64,000 bases of DNA from JANNSX01 sp963741525 (GTDB lineage: Bacteria > Pseudomonadota > Alphaproteobacteria > Rhizobiales > Hyphomicrobiaceae), in the NCBI GenBank assembly GCA_963741525.1, contig CAVUIW010000006.1, forward strand, positions 186,001 to 250,000. The letters are read 5' to 3'. This document shows, piece by piece, positions 43,101 to 52,994 of this stretch (position 1 is its first letter; each line of letters starts with the position of its first letter). Position numbers and translations under genes: made by a program. Below the pieces are notes generated by a model, which worked only from the letters and a program-made list of their open reading frames with translations, made no database searches and had not been told where the DNA came from.

Positions 43101-44414
43101 ATGGCCATCCGCAAAGGCACCAAGGGCAACGATAACCTGACGGGTAACTCGACCGGCGAGACGTTCCTCGGCATGGCGGGCAACGACATCGTCAATGGCG
43201 ATGGGGGTGTCGACAGGATCTTCGGCGGCGCGGGCAACGACACGCTCAATGGCGACACTGGTAACGACCAGATCAATGGCGAAGCGGGCGACGACACCAT
43301 CAATGGTGGCGACGACAACGACCGCATCAACGGCGGCCTCGGCGTCGATACGCTGAATGGCGGCGACGGCAACGACCGGATCTACGGCAACGGCGGCAAC
43401 GACGGTATCCACGGCAACTCCGGCAACGACTACGTCATGGCCGAGGCCGGCAACGACACGGTTAATGGCGATGCCGGGGTCGATCAACTCAAGGGCGGAA
43501 AAGGCAACGACAGTCTTTCGGGCGGCTCCGACAACGACAAGCTCTTCGGCGACACCGGTGTGGACACGCTCAGCGGCGGCGATGGTGACGACAAGCTCTA
43601 CGGCGGCACCGGCAACGATACGATTTCCGGCGGCGCGGGCAGCGATTTCGTGCTCGCCGGCGCGGATACCGATACCGTCACCGGCGGCTCCGGCGACGAT
43701 ACCCTGCTCGGCGAGGGCGGCAACGATACCGTTTCGGGGGGCGATGGTGACGACCGGGTGAACGGCGGCATCGGCAACGATACGCTGTCCGGCGGCAACG
43801 GCGCCGACACGATCTACGGCGAGCTCGGCGACGACAATATCGACGGCGGCGAGGGCAACGATTGGCTCTACGGCGGCATCGGCGACGACACGATCGCCAC
43901 CGGCAACGGCAACGAGCACGCCTTCGGCGGCGACGGCGACGACTTGATCATCTCCGGAACCGGCGTCGGCGTCTATGACGGCGGCAAGGGCAGCGACTGG
44001 ATCTCCTATCGCAACTCTTCGGCCGCCGTGACCATCAACCTCAAGACGCAGGCCGGCGAGGCGGGCGACGCCGGCGCCGACACCTACACGGACATCGAGA
44101 ACGCCGAGGGCACGAATCACGGCGACACTCTCAAGGCCGGCGCGGGCGACAACACCTTCACCGGGCGCAGTGGCGACGATCTCTTCCTCTTCGAGGCGGC
44201 GACCGGAGACGATGTCATCACCGACTTTACGGCCGGCGGCACGACCGACGAGATCGACCTCGGCGATTTCGGCATCGCCAATTGGACAGCGCTTCAGGCG
44301 ATGATCACCGACACGACCGGCGGCGCCCTGATCACCTTCGCTGACGGTTCGACGCTGACGCTGACCGGCGTTCTCGAGTCGGCCCTCACGTCGGGTGATT
44401 TCATCCTGACCTGA
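43101..44414 (+). CDS. RTX (hemolysin-type Ca2+-binding repeat) protein 3
   Basis: 437 residues from ATG 43101. Around twenty RTX nonapeptides fill residues about 10-295 (GGAGNDTLNGDTGNDQINGE and similar). One WISYRNSSAAVTINLKTQAG module follows, like those repeated in RTX protein 2, then the tail LTLTGVLESALTSGDFILT. Start and tail match RTX protein 2 closely, so the two arose by duplication and differ in module number. Likely secreted by a type I system encoded elsewhere. The 270 bp upstream hold the terminator of gene 2 and its own promoter region. Confidence 0.88.
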   Translation: MAIRKGTKGNDNLTGNSTGETFLGMAGNDIVNGDGGVDRIFGGAGNDTLNGDTGNDQINGEAGDDTINGGDDNDRINGGLGVDTLNGGDGNDRIYGNGGNDGIHGNSGNDYVMAEAGNDTVNGDAGVDQLKGGKGNDSLSGGSDNDKLFGDTGVDTLSGGDGDDKLYGGTGNDTISGGAGSDFVLAGADTDTVTGGSGDDTLLGEGGNDTVSGGDGDDRVNGGIGNDTLSGGNGADTIYGELGDDNIDGGEGNDWLYGGIGDDTIATGNGNEHAFGGDGDDLIISGTGVGVYDGGKGSDWISYRNSSAAVTINLKTQAGEAGDAGADTYTDIENAEGTNHGDTLKAGAGDNTFTGRSGDDLFLFEAATGDDVITDFTAGGTTDEIDLGDFGIANWTALQAMITDTTGGALITFADGSTLTLTGVLESALTSGDFILT

Positions 44415-44440
44415 CAGGCAGGACACCCTGGAAAACGAAT

Positions 44441-44473
44441 GGCCCCGCCGCGTCCTCGAACGCGCGCGGGGCC
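44441..44473 (+). terminator. GC-rich hairpin after RTX gene 3
   Basis: GGCCCCG-CGCG pairs with CGCG-CGGGGCC around an eight-base loop, 27 bases after the stop. There is only a weak T-tract (GGTTCATTCG), so it is a possible terminator. Confidence 0.5.
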
Positions 44474-44937
44474 GGTTCATTCGAACCTCGAAGACACCCG
44501 AGCCTCTGGCCGGGCTGTTGACCACGGGGCTCTGGACCGTATCATGACACCGGTCCGCCCCCGTTTTGAGTTCAGCTTCAATGATATTATTGACCGGCCC
44601 GGTCTCAACGGCTGAGCCGCCGGCTCACTCGGAGCACGACACTCGAAAGACCTAGCCGTGACCCTGCTCTTGGCAGGGTCCGAGGGGACTATTCGGCGGG
44701 GTCATGCCTCCCTCCACAAGTTGTTTCAACTGACCCGGAGCGTCCGATCTGGACTGCGACCGGCCCTCGGTCTGCGGCGACTGGCGCTCTCGCATCCGGC
44801 CGGCACGCGGCTCAACGGGCAACACCATGAGACTGCGCTCCATGTATCGGCGTGTCAACGGAAAACAAGCAGGCCCGGCTTGTTTCCTCGGGCGCTTTCT
44901 GGTTCCCTCCTCTTAATAGGGATCCGAGCAGATCAAA
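44474..44937. other. Intergenic stretch without a supported gene
   Basis: About 460 bases between RTX gene 3 and the next gene. It holds a small perfect hairpin at 44660-44680 (GACCCTGC/GCAGGGTC). Several open frames cross it on both strands, but none has a recognisable domain, good ribosome site or compositional support. Confidence 0.6.
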
Positions 44938-45900
44938 ATGCGCGACGCGCCGGCACGTCTGGAGATAACGCCCCAGATCATCGATTTGGGCGACCGGGTC
45001 ATCCAGCTCAACAACGTCGCCTCGGCGGCGATTGGCTCCGTGCATCCGCTCCGGGGTGCCGCGCGCTTCGCTCTCATCGTCTTCGGCGTGCTCGCGCTCG
45101 CCGAGCTGCTGCGCTTCCAACTTTGGAGCACGGGCAAGGACGCACCTCTCTTCAGCGCTATCGCGTTGCTGGCATTGGCTTCGCTCGTTGTGGCCATCGG
45201 TCTCTACCTCTACCGCAAGCGCCTGCTGGTCGTCTCGACCACGGACTCCCAATCGACCTGGATCCGATCGGCCGATGCGGATTTCCTGCGCCTCGTCCTG
45301 GAAGCGATCCGCACGGCCATGACCTCGACCGATCCAGGCTTCCGGGCTCATGTCGATCTGGTGGCCATGACCATCAGTGGCGCGGCCCCCGTGTCGGAGG
45401 CCGCGGCCGGGCCGATGCTGAGAGCCGAACCCGGCGGGGCGGACGGCTGGGCGGATCAAGGGCCGGAGCCCTCGCTTCCCCCATCGATGAACGGCGCGGG
45501 CCACGGCGGCGCCGCGCCGCCGAGCCTCGACACACCCAACGCCATCCTGGCCGAGCCGCCGCGCAATCCGAGCTTCGCCGAGGCCATGTTGCGCGAGGCA
45601 CGTAGCCCAGATGTGTCCGCCGCGCCGGCCGCCCGCTCGAACGGCCGCGCGGAACTCGAGGATGTGATCCTGCTCATCGATCGCGCGGCGCTCCCCCACA
45701 AGGCCGAGCTCGGCGCCCTCCTCGAGCCCGTGCGCGACCACCTGACGGGTGGTCGCACGCGGCGGAGCGATGCCATGCACAATTGGCAGCTCTTCCACGA
45801 CTATGCCGGCAAATACCTGACCGATGTCAGCGGCCTCGCCGAACTCATGCCGTCGCGTCGATGCGGTGTTGAGATGAGGGTTCGGGAACGGCGGCCGTGA
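44938..45900 (+). CDS. DUF6232-like membrane protein with disordered C-terminal region
   Basis: 320 residues. The N-terminal 110 residues match the DUF6232 layout: a small beta-strand region (LEITPQIIDLGDRVIQLNNV), then two membrane helices (about 42-60 and 70-92), a basic loop YRKRLLVVSTTDSQ and a predicted helix. Residues 150-220 are rich in Ala/Gly/Pro and likely disordered; the last about 100 residues (ELEDVILLIDRAALPHKAEL) are helical and unrecognised. Function unknown. It stands alone, after a repeat-free gap. Confidence 0.65.
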   Translation: MRDAPARLEITPQIIDLGDRVIQLNNVASAAIGSVHPLRGAARFALIVFGVLALAELLRFQLWSTGKDAPLFSAIALLALASLVVAIGLYLYRKRLLVVSTTDSQSTWIRSADADFLRLVLEAIRTAMTSTDPGFRAHVDLVAMTISGAAPVSEAAAGPMLRAEPGGADGWADQGPEPSLPPSMNGAGHGGAAPPSLDTPNAILAEPPRNPSFAEAMLREARSPDVSAAPAARSNGRAELEDVILLIDRAALPHKAELGALLEPVRDHLTGGRTRRSDAMHNWQLFHDYAGKYLTDVSGLAELMPSRRCGVEMRVRERRP

Positions 45901-45989
45901 TGGGGCGCGCCACAAGGTCGATCGTTGCCGAGCGTGCATTGTTGTCGCTGCTGGCGCGTGTGGTATGCCTCCCGCCTGCAGTCGCCCAT

Positions 45990-46190
45990 CACCCTCCCCG
46001 CACGCTTCGCTACGGGGAGAGGAAGGCGTAGGCCGTGCCCGCCTCACATGTCAGGGACGCACCGTGCTTCTGCCTCTCCCCGCTTGCGGGGAGAGGGGAG
46101 GGTGAGGGGCGGCCACAGGGGAAGTCGTTGCCTTCACGGCATTCTTGGGAACCGTAGGCTGGGCTGAGCCTGTTGCGAAGCCCAGCCCCT
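45990..46190. repeat. Intergenic REP-like inverted repeats
   Basis: CACCCTCCCCGCACGCTTCG...GGGGAGAGG (from 45990) and GCCTCTCCCCGCTTGCGGGG...GAGGGTGAGG (to about 46112) are two hairpin repeats, each a CTCCCCGC/GCGGGGAG stem. A third hairpin, GGCTGGGCT...AAGCCCAGCC (46157-46190), follows. They are of the kind found between genes in many Hyphomicrobiales. This explains most of the 340-base gap before ilvH. Confidence 0.65.
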
Positions 46191-46242
46191 CAAGCTCCGC
46201 CGTTGCTAAGCTTCGGGGCGCTTCGCGTCCCTCGGCGCCAGC

Positions 46243-46791
46243 CTACATCGGCTCCGCGCCACGCGCGATCGCCGCGATCCCCGTTCGCGAGACTTCCAGC
46301 AGGCCGACATTCATCATCAGCCGGACGAAGCGCTCGATCTCCTTGACCTCGCCCGTGAGCTCAAAAACAAAAGAGTTGAGCGAGGCATCGATGGTGCGGG
46401 CGCCGAAGGCTTCCGCCAGCCGCAAGGCTTCCACCCGCTTCTCACCCGTGCCGACCACCTTGACGAGCGCCAGCTCCCGCTCGATGGCGTCGCCCTTCAC
46501 CGTCAGATCGACGACGCGGTGCACCGGCACCATGCGCTCGAGCTGATGCTTGATCTGCTCGATCACTTGCGGCGTGCCTTGCGTGACGATCGTAAAGCGC
46601 GAGAGATGCTTCTCGTGCTCGGTCTCCGAGACCGTCAGGCTGTCGACGTTGTAGCCCCGGCCGGAGAACAGCCCGGCGATGCGCGAAAGCACGCCCGGCT
46701 CGTTGTCGACCAGGATCGAGAGGGTGTGGGTTTCCACCTTCTCCTTGATGGTCTGGGTCGGATAGTGGGACTGGGTCGAATGCACGGTCAT
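46243..46791 (-). CDS. ilvH: Acetolactate synthase small (regulatory) subunit
   Basis: 182 residues from ATG 46791. The ACT domain (LSILVDNEPGVLSRIAGLFS, GRGYNVDSLTV) is followed by the subunit's second conserved domain (RELALVKVVGTGEKRVEALR, TIDASLNSFVFELTG). It binds branched-chain amino acids, mainly valine, and tunes the large subunit encoded by the upstream ilvI gene. Its start overlaps the stop of a small ParD-like ORF (ATGA). Confidence 0.94.
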   Translation of the reverse strand: MTVHSTQSHYPTQTIKEKVETHTLSILVDNEPGVLSRIAGLFSGRGYNVDSLTVSETEHEKHLSRFTIVTQGTPQVIEQIKHQLERMVPVHRVVDLTVKGDAIERELALVKVVGTGEKRVEALRLAEAFGARTIDASLNSFVFELTGEVKEIERFVRLMMNVGLLEVSRTGIAAIARGAEPM

Positions 46792-46967
46792 GGGCGGCTC
46801 AATTCGTGGGCGGCAGTTGTTTGGGTATGAATTCGGTACTGCTCTTCGAGAAAGGCCTCGATATTGAATGGTCGAGCAAGACCGCTCGCCTCGCCTTCTT
46901 CCAGGGCCAATCGCAGAGCTCGAAGCTTTGTCTTGCGATCTTCCGGCACCGATGTGTGATCGGTCAT
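46788..46967 (-). CDS. ParD-like antitoxin C-terminal fragment
   Basis: 59 residues from ATG 46967: MTDHTSVPEDRKTKLRALR, then LALEEGEASGLARPFNIEAF. The LR-AL-EGEASG-PFN-EAFL pattern is that of the C-terminal, toxin-binding part of ParD/CopG-type antitoxins. The N-terminal ribbon-helix-helix DNA-binding half is not present and no ParE toxin is nearby. It ends by overlapping the ilvH start, so it may be translated with ilvH. It could be an eroded antitoxin gene. Confidence 0.45.
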   Translation of the reverse strand: MTDHTSVPEDRKTKLRALRLALEEGEASGLARPFNIEAFLEEQYRIHTQTTAAHELSRP

Positions 46968-47019
46968 GCAACGTCTCCAATTCGAGCTTCGGTGGCAACG
47001 AAATTGCTGGGCCATGCTG

Positions 47020-47165
47020 CCTTCCCACCCACCGTCATGCCCGCGAAGGCGGGCACCCAGACAAGCCTGCGAAACACGAAGTAACCGTACCTCGGCCAGT
47101 CGTCGATCCCGTGTCGAACTGCGGAGCAGGATGCGGCAATGTTACGCCAAGGCTCACATGGCTAG
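47020..47165. repeat. CGTCAT-CCCGCGAAGGCGGG repeat between ilvI and ilvH
   Basis: ACCGTCATGCCCGCGAAGGC followed by GGGCACCCAGACAAGCC starts the element; the right part, with GGCCATGCCGAAGGTCGGGG about 130 bases on, is weakly inverted. A clearer copy lies at 60110-60290. This repeat family is found in intergenic DNA of many alphaproteobacteria. The ilvI-ilvH gap is unusually large because of it. Confidence 0.65.
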
Positions 47166-47213
47166 GTGGCCGCCTCCTCGGCCATGCCGAAGGTCGGGGT
47201 GAGTTTGCCCCCC

Positions 47214-48980
<1,767 letters not shown>

Positions 48981-49077
48981 AGCTCTGCTCCGTTCGGCAC
49001 AATTCGCCCGCGCGCGGGCTCCCGCCCGCCCATGCGATGCATGGCTCCGCCATTACCGCCGGGTGTTCATCCTCAGG

Positions 49078-49113
49078 GACGGCCTTTCTGCGTTGCGGCG
49101 CAGCAAGGCCGTC
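49078..49113 (-). promoter_or_regulatory. Strong stem-loop in the ilvI leader
   Basis: On the minus strand GACGGCCTTGCTGCG pairs with CGCAGAAAGGCCGTC around a short loop, about 100 bases before the ilvI start. There is no following T-run and no convincing leader peptide rich in branched-chain codons, so it may be an mRNA stability or translation element or part of an attenuator. Function unproven. Confidence 0.45.
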
Positions 49114-49228
49114 GAACCTAATGATATCCTAAATGGAGGTCAATGCCGAAGCGTAAAGAATTGAAACGAATGACAGAGAAATCGTCTTGTTAATTGCTTT
49201 TAAAGGCTAGTTTTCGTAATTTTACTGC

Positions 49229-49633
49229 TTACTCGCAGGGGCCGCTGATCACCTCGAGCCCCTCCTCGTCCTTCTGGCGATAGACGAAGTCCTTGCCGGC
49301 GTCGACCATGATCCAGGTGCCCTTGCCGCCACTCGCGCCGCCCCAGGTGACCGAGGTCCTGAGGATCAGTTGCCCGTCACTTGTCTTCTCGACCGACATC
49401 TTGCCCTCCTCGCACATGGCGTCGCGGCAGAGCCGGATCTTCTTGTCATACCTGTCGTAGGTCAGCTTGAAGGTGAAGCAGCCGGGCGCCGCCGTATCGA
49501 GGTGCTGGCAGGCCGCCCCATTGCAGACGAACGACGCCTGGCACTGGCAGGCAACGCTTTCCGCAATCGCCGAGAGCGGTGCACACGCGCACGCAAATAG
49601 GGCCAGCAAGGCCCTGATACAAAACGACGACAT
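49229..49633 (-). CDS. Secreted cysteine-rich protein of unknown function
   Basis: 134 residues starting at ATG 49633. A signal peptide (SSFCIRALLALFACACAPL ... SAIAES) precedes a mature domain with eight or more cysteines in a regular layout (CQCQASFVCNGAACQH, CFTFKLTYD, CRDAMCEEGK, GPCE). Paired disulfides are likely in the periplasm. No database family is recognised. It sits alone between ilvI and miaA. Confidence 0.65.
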   Translation of the reverse strand: MSSFCIRALLALFACACAPLSAIAESVACQCQASFVCNGAACQHLDTAAPGCFTFKLTYDRYDKKIRLCRDAMCEEGKMSVEKTSDGQLILRTSVTWGGASGGKGTWIMVDAGKDFVYRQKDEEGLEVISGPCE

Positions 49634-49735
49634 CGATGCCCCTCGACGTTAGTCAGCGTGCCTTACTTGGCACTCCCTGGCGGGTCTGGCAATGGATATG
49701 CGTAACAAAGATGAATGCTGTATGGGCGGGACGGA

Positions 49736-50665
49736 TTACCCGCCGTTCCAGAGATCGCCAGCGAACGCCGCCGGATCGGCGCCCGCCGGATCGATCGCGG
49801 TCCAATCCCGCATCTGCCCGCGGATCCAGGTCGCCTGCCGCTTGGCATACTTGCGGGTCGACCGGATGATCGCCGCCTCGGTGTCCGCGAGGGGGGATTG
49901 GCCCGCCAGGAAGGCGCCGATCTCGGCCACGCCGATCGCCTTCATGACGGGACGCTCGGCGGGAAGCCCGAGCGCGACAAGAGCATTAACCTCCTCAATG
50001 CCGCCTTCGGTGATCATCTGCCGGGCCCGCCGGGCGATCCGCTCCGTGAGCCATGCGCGATCCGGCACGAGTGCGAAGCGCAGGGCCCGCACCAGGCCTG
50101 GATGAGCAGGCCCGGTTGCCTCCGACTGCAGCTCCGCAAGCGGCCGCCCTGTTGCCTCCAAGACTTCCAACGCGCGGATGATGCGCTGCGGATCGGTCGG
50201 TTTCAGCCGCAAAGCTGTTTTCAGATCCCGCAACCTCAGCATTTCGTGGAGGACTTCCGGTGCATGCTCGGCCGCCGCGCCGCGCCAGCGCGCTCGCACT
50301 TCATTCGGTATCTCAGGCACTGGCGCGAGCCCTTCCGTCAGCGCCTTGAAGTAGAGCCCCGTCCCGCCAGCCACGATCGCAGGGCGACCGGCAGCCAAGG
50401 CATCGCCAATCTCCCGCGTCGCTGCCGCCAGCCATTGGCCGGACGAATAGGCGGTCGCGCCCGGCACCGTCCCAAATAGCCGGTGAGGCGCGCGCGCCTC
50501 TTCTTCCGCCGTTGGCCGCGCCGTCAGGATTTGCAGCTCGCGATAGACCTGCATGGAGTTTGCATTGACGATGATCCCGCCCAAACGCTCGGCCAGCGCC
50601 AAGGCGAGCGCCGACTTGCCGCTCGCGGTCGGCCCTGCGATAAGAACGATCCGGGGCTCGGTCAT
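49736..50665 (-). CDS. miaA: tRNA dimethylallyltransferase
   Basis: 309 residues from ATG 50665. Walker A GPTASGKSALALALA (residues 11-25), then NANSMQVYRELQILTARPT and GGTGLYFKALTEG are all standard for MiaA, which transfers a dimethylallyl group to A37 of tRNAs reading UNN codons. The tail reads TRKYAKRQATWIRGQM, the usual tRNA-contacting end. Its promoter region is occupied by the array of palindromic elements, only 10 bases upstream. Confidence 0.95.
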   Translation of the reverse strand: MTEPRIVLIAGPTASGKSALALALAERLGGIIVNANSMQVYRELQILTARPTAEEEARAPHRLFGTVPGATAYSSGQWLAAATREIGDALAAGRPAIVAGGTGLYFKALTEGLAPVPEIPNEVRARWRGAAAEHAPEVLHEMLRLRDLKTALRLKPTDPQRIIRALEVLEATGRPLAELQSEATGPAHPGLVRALRFALVPDRAWLTERIARRARQMITEGGIEEVNALVALGLPAERPVMKAIGVAEIGAFLAGQSPLADTEAAIIRSTRKYAKRQATWIRGQMRDWTAIDPAGADPAAFAGDLWNGG

Positions 50666-50675
50666 GCCTGTTTTC

Positions 50676-51007
50676 TAGTGTCCCGATCGCGAAGTCCGTT
50701 ACTTTCCGCAGCAGGTTCCGTGCGAACTTCGCGATCGATAAGGACATTAGTGGCCCGTCGCGCCAAAATCGCATGCTCGCCGGGCGTCCGTCCGATTTTG
50801 GCGCGACATGAGGGCCACTAGCAATATCATGTGCTTCGTGTGGCGTTCATCGCGCCATAGTTGACACCGACCGTGCAGCGAGACTGGTCAACTATGGCGC
50901 GACGCCACACTAGGCGAGTCAATAGCTTGGTGTGGCGTCATGTTCGCAAGTCCGCATGAAGAGCAAGCAGCAAATAATGTAGCGGACTTGCGAACCGCCA
51001 CACTAAG
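50676..51007. repeat. Array of four TAGTG/CACTA palindromic elements
   Basis: Element A is 50676-50749, B 50748-50820, C 50838-50912 and D 50926-51007. Each has a terminal stem starting TAGTG or TTGGTG, an asymmetric unpaired tetranucleotide, an inner stem of about 14-17 bp and a loop of 18-26 bases. A (ATAA) and B (ATGA) carry the bulge on the right arm; C (TCAT) and D (TCAT) carry it on the left arm, so A-B and C-D face opposite ways. B-C is nearly identical to 16476-16641. The array fills the divergent miaA/serB promoter region. Confidence 0.85.
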
Positions 51008-51115
51008 CCAGCGCGCCTCCGGTTTACAACTCCGAGGTCCGGACGTCATGACTGCGCGTCCCCTATCCGCTCGCGCGATGCGCTCGAGGCCCGGACCCGA
51101 GCGAGTTGCCGGCTG

Positions 51116-52018
51116 ATGCCGGCCGCTCCGCTCGTTGCCGTCCTGATCGCCCCGCCGGGGAGTATTGCGCTATCGACGGCCTTGGTTGCCGAAGTGCGCA
51201 GCAAGCTTCCGGACGCGGGGCCGAGCCGCTGGCTCCATCCCGAGGTAGCCGCCGAGGTCACCTTCACCGCCAGCCTCGCGGGAAAGCGCGCCATCCTGGC
51301 CGAAATCCATAGATTGCTCGCGCCCCATCCGATCGATGCGGCCATCGTTCCCGCCACCAACCGCCGGAAAAAGCTCCTCGTCGCCGACATGGATTCGACC
51401 CTCATCGCGCAGGAATGCATCGACGAGCTGGCCGGTGTAATGGGCCTGCGCCAAGAGATCTCGGCCATCACCGAGCGCAGCATGCGTGGTGAGATTGACT
51501 TCGTCCAATCGCTGACCATGCGCGTCGGCCTACTAAAGGGCCTGCCCGAGTTGGCACTGCAAGACGTCGCGCAAACGCGCATCACCCTCAACCCGGGAGC
51601 CCGGACGCTTGCCGCCACCATGCGCCACCATGGTGCCCTGACCGCCATTGTTTCGGGAGGATTTGCGGTTTTCACGGGCCACGTGCGCGAGCTCGCCGCC
51701 TTCGACCGCGACTTCTCCAATCGCCTGGAGGTCGCGGATGGCCGCCTGACCGGCAGGCTTACCCCTCCGATCCTCGATCCTGACGGCAAGAGCCACACCC
51801 TCGACGCGCTGGTGGCGGAATGCGGCATCACAAGGGATGAAACGATTGCCGTGGGCGATGGGGCCAACGACGTCCAGATGATTCGCGCGGCAGGCCTCGG
51901 CGTTGCCTTCCGCGCGAAGCCGGTGCTTGGCGAGGCGGCCGATGCCGAGATTACGCACGGCGATCTGACGGCGCTGCTGTATCTTCAGGGCTACCATGCC
52001 GTTGAGTTCGTCGTTTAG
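51116..52018 (+). CDS. serB: Phosphoserine phosphatase
   Basis: 300 residues. A short N-terminal ACT-like region (VAVLIAPPGSIALSTALV) precedes the HAD-family phosphatase: nucleophile motif DMDST at 91-95, IVSGGFAVFTGHVRE motif II and GDGANDVQMIRAAGLGVAF motif IV. It dephosphorylates phosphoserine, the last step of serine biosynthesis. It diverges from miaA across the palindrome array. pcs follows about 75 bp downstream. Confidence 0.95.
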   Translation: MPAAPLVAVLIAPPGSIALSTALVAEVRSKLPDAGPSRWLHPEVAAEVTFTASLAGKRAILAEIHRLLAPHPIDAAIVPATNRRKKLLVADMDSTLIAQECIDELAGVMGLRQEISAITERSMRGEIDFVQSLTMRVGLLKGLPELALQDVAQTRITLNPGARTLAATMRHHGALTAIVSGGFAVFTGHVRELAAFDRDFSNRLEVADGRLTGRLTPPILDPDGKSHTLDALVAECGITRDETIAVGDGANDVQMIRAAGLGVAFRAKPVLGEAADAEITHGDLTALLYLQGYHAVEFVV

Positions 52019-52092
52019 ATCGGCGACGGCAAGCCTGACAGCGCCGGATTTTTGTGTCATCTATCGGTCATCAGCTGAATCATCGCGAGGGC

Positions 52093-52857
52093 ATGATGGG
52101 GTCCGCCATCGAAGAACCAGCCGAGCGGCCCGAGCGGACGGAGCGCCGCAAGGTTGCGGCCGCCTGGGCCGTGCACGCCTTCACGGGGGCAGGCATCGTC
52201 TTCGGCATGCTGGCGCTGATCGCCATGCTGCGGGGCGATGAACTCAAGGCGTTTCTCTGGCTTGGCGTCGCCCTGTTCATCGATGGCATCGACGGCACGC
52301 TCGCGCGCCGCTTCCGGGTGCGCGAGTTCACGCCCAACTTCGACGGTGCGACGCTCGACAACGTAACCGATTTTGTCACCTATTCCTTCATTCCGGCCCT
52401 TATGATCTACTGGTTCCAGATGGTGCCGTCTTTCTGGGCGATCCCGGCGGCCTGCGCGGTGGCAGCGACCTCGCTCTACTGCTACGCCAATGTCGGCATG
52501 AAGACGAACGACTATTTCTTCGAGGGCTTTCCCGCCGTCTGGAACATCGTCGTTCTCTATCTCTACATCCTGCGCTCGCCGGATTGGATCAATCTGGCGG
52601 TCGTGGCACTCTGCTGTTTCCTGACCTTCGTGCCGTGGAAATACGTACATCCACTGCGCGTTGTTTTCCTGCGCCCGCTGACGCTCATCATGACGGTGAT
52701 CTGGAGCGTCACCACCGTCGGCCTCGTCTTCATCGCCGAGCGCGAAGCCCATCCAATGGTGAGCGAGCCACTGGTCTTCTGGCTGTGGGTGCTGGCCAGC
52801 CTCTACTTCGCGACGATCAGCGCCTGGCGTTCGATCGACGAGGCGCGGGAGGATTAG
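52093..52857 (+). CDS. pcs: Phosphatidylcholine synthase
   Basis: 254 residues from ATG 52093; other in-frame starts (GTG 52054, ATG 52096) are possible. A CDP-alcohol phosphatidyltransferase with the motif FIDGIDGTLARRFRV then DGATLDNVTDF, which holds the metal-binding aspartates, and eight predicted membrane helices. The Pcs-type N-terminus and a length of about 250 fit the alphaproteobacterial enzyme that joins CDP-diacylglycerol and choline directly. It acts in the inner membrane. Confidence 0.88.
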   Translation: MMGSAIEEPAERPERTERRKVAAAWAVHAFTGAGIVFGMLALIAMLRGDELKAFLWLGVALFIDGIDGTLARRFRVREFTPNFDGATLDNVTDFVTYSFIPALMIYWFQMVPSFWAIPAACAVAATSLYCYANVGMKTNDYFFEGFPAVWNIVVLYLYILRSPDWINLAVVALCCFLTFVPWKYVHPLRVVFLRPLTLIMTVIWSVTTVGLVFIAEREAHPMVSEPLVFWLWVLASLYFATISAWRSIDEARED

Positions 52858-52994
52858 ACGGGCAAGGCCTCAAACGCCATGCCGGCGACTTCTGATGGCT
52901 GCGATGCGGTTTGTAGGGTCGACCGGCGGTTGCCCGCTCAGCTCGGTAACCACCCCCCTTGCACTTGTGGATAGTCGGGCGACCACCGGTCGCC

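Noticed and set aside
44658..45605. 315-codon plus-strand frame overlapping the DUF6232-like gene
   Set aside because: Out of frame with the better-supported gene, with basic low-complexity sequence and no domain or ribosome site.
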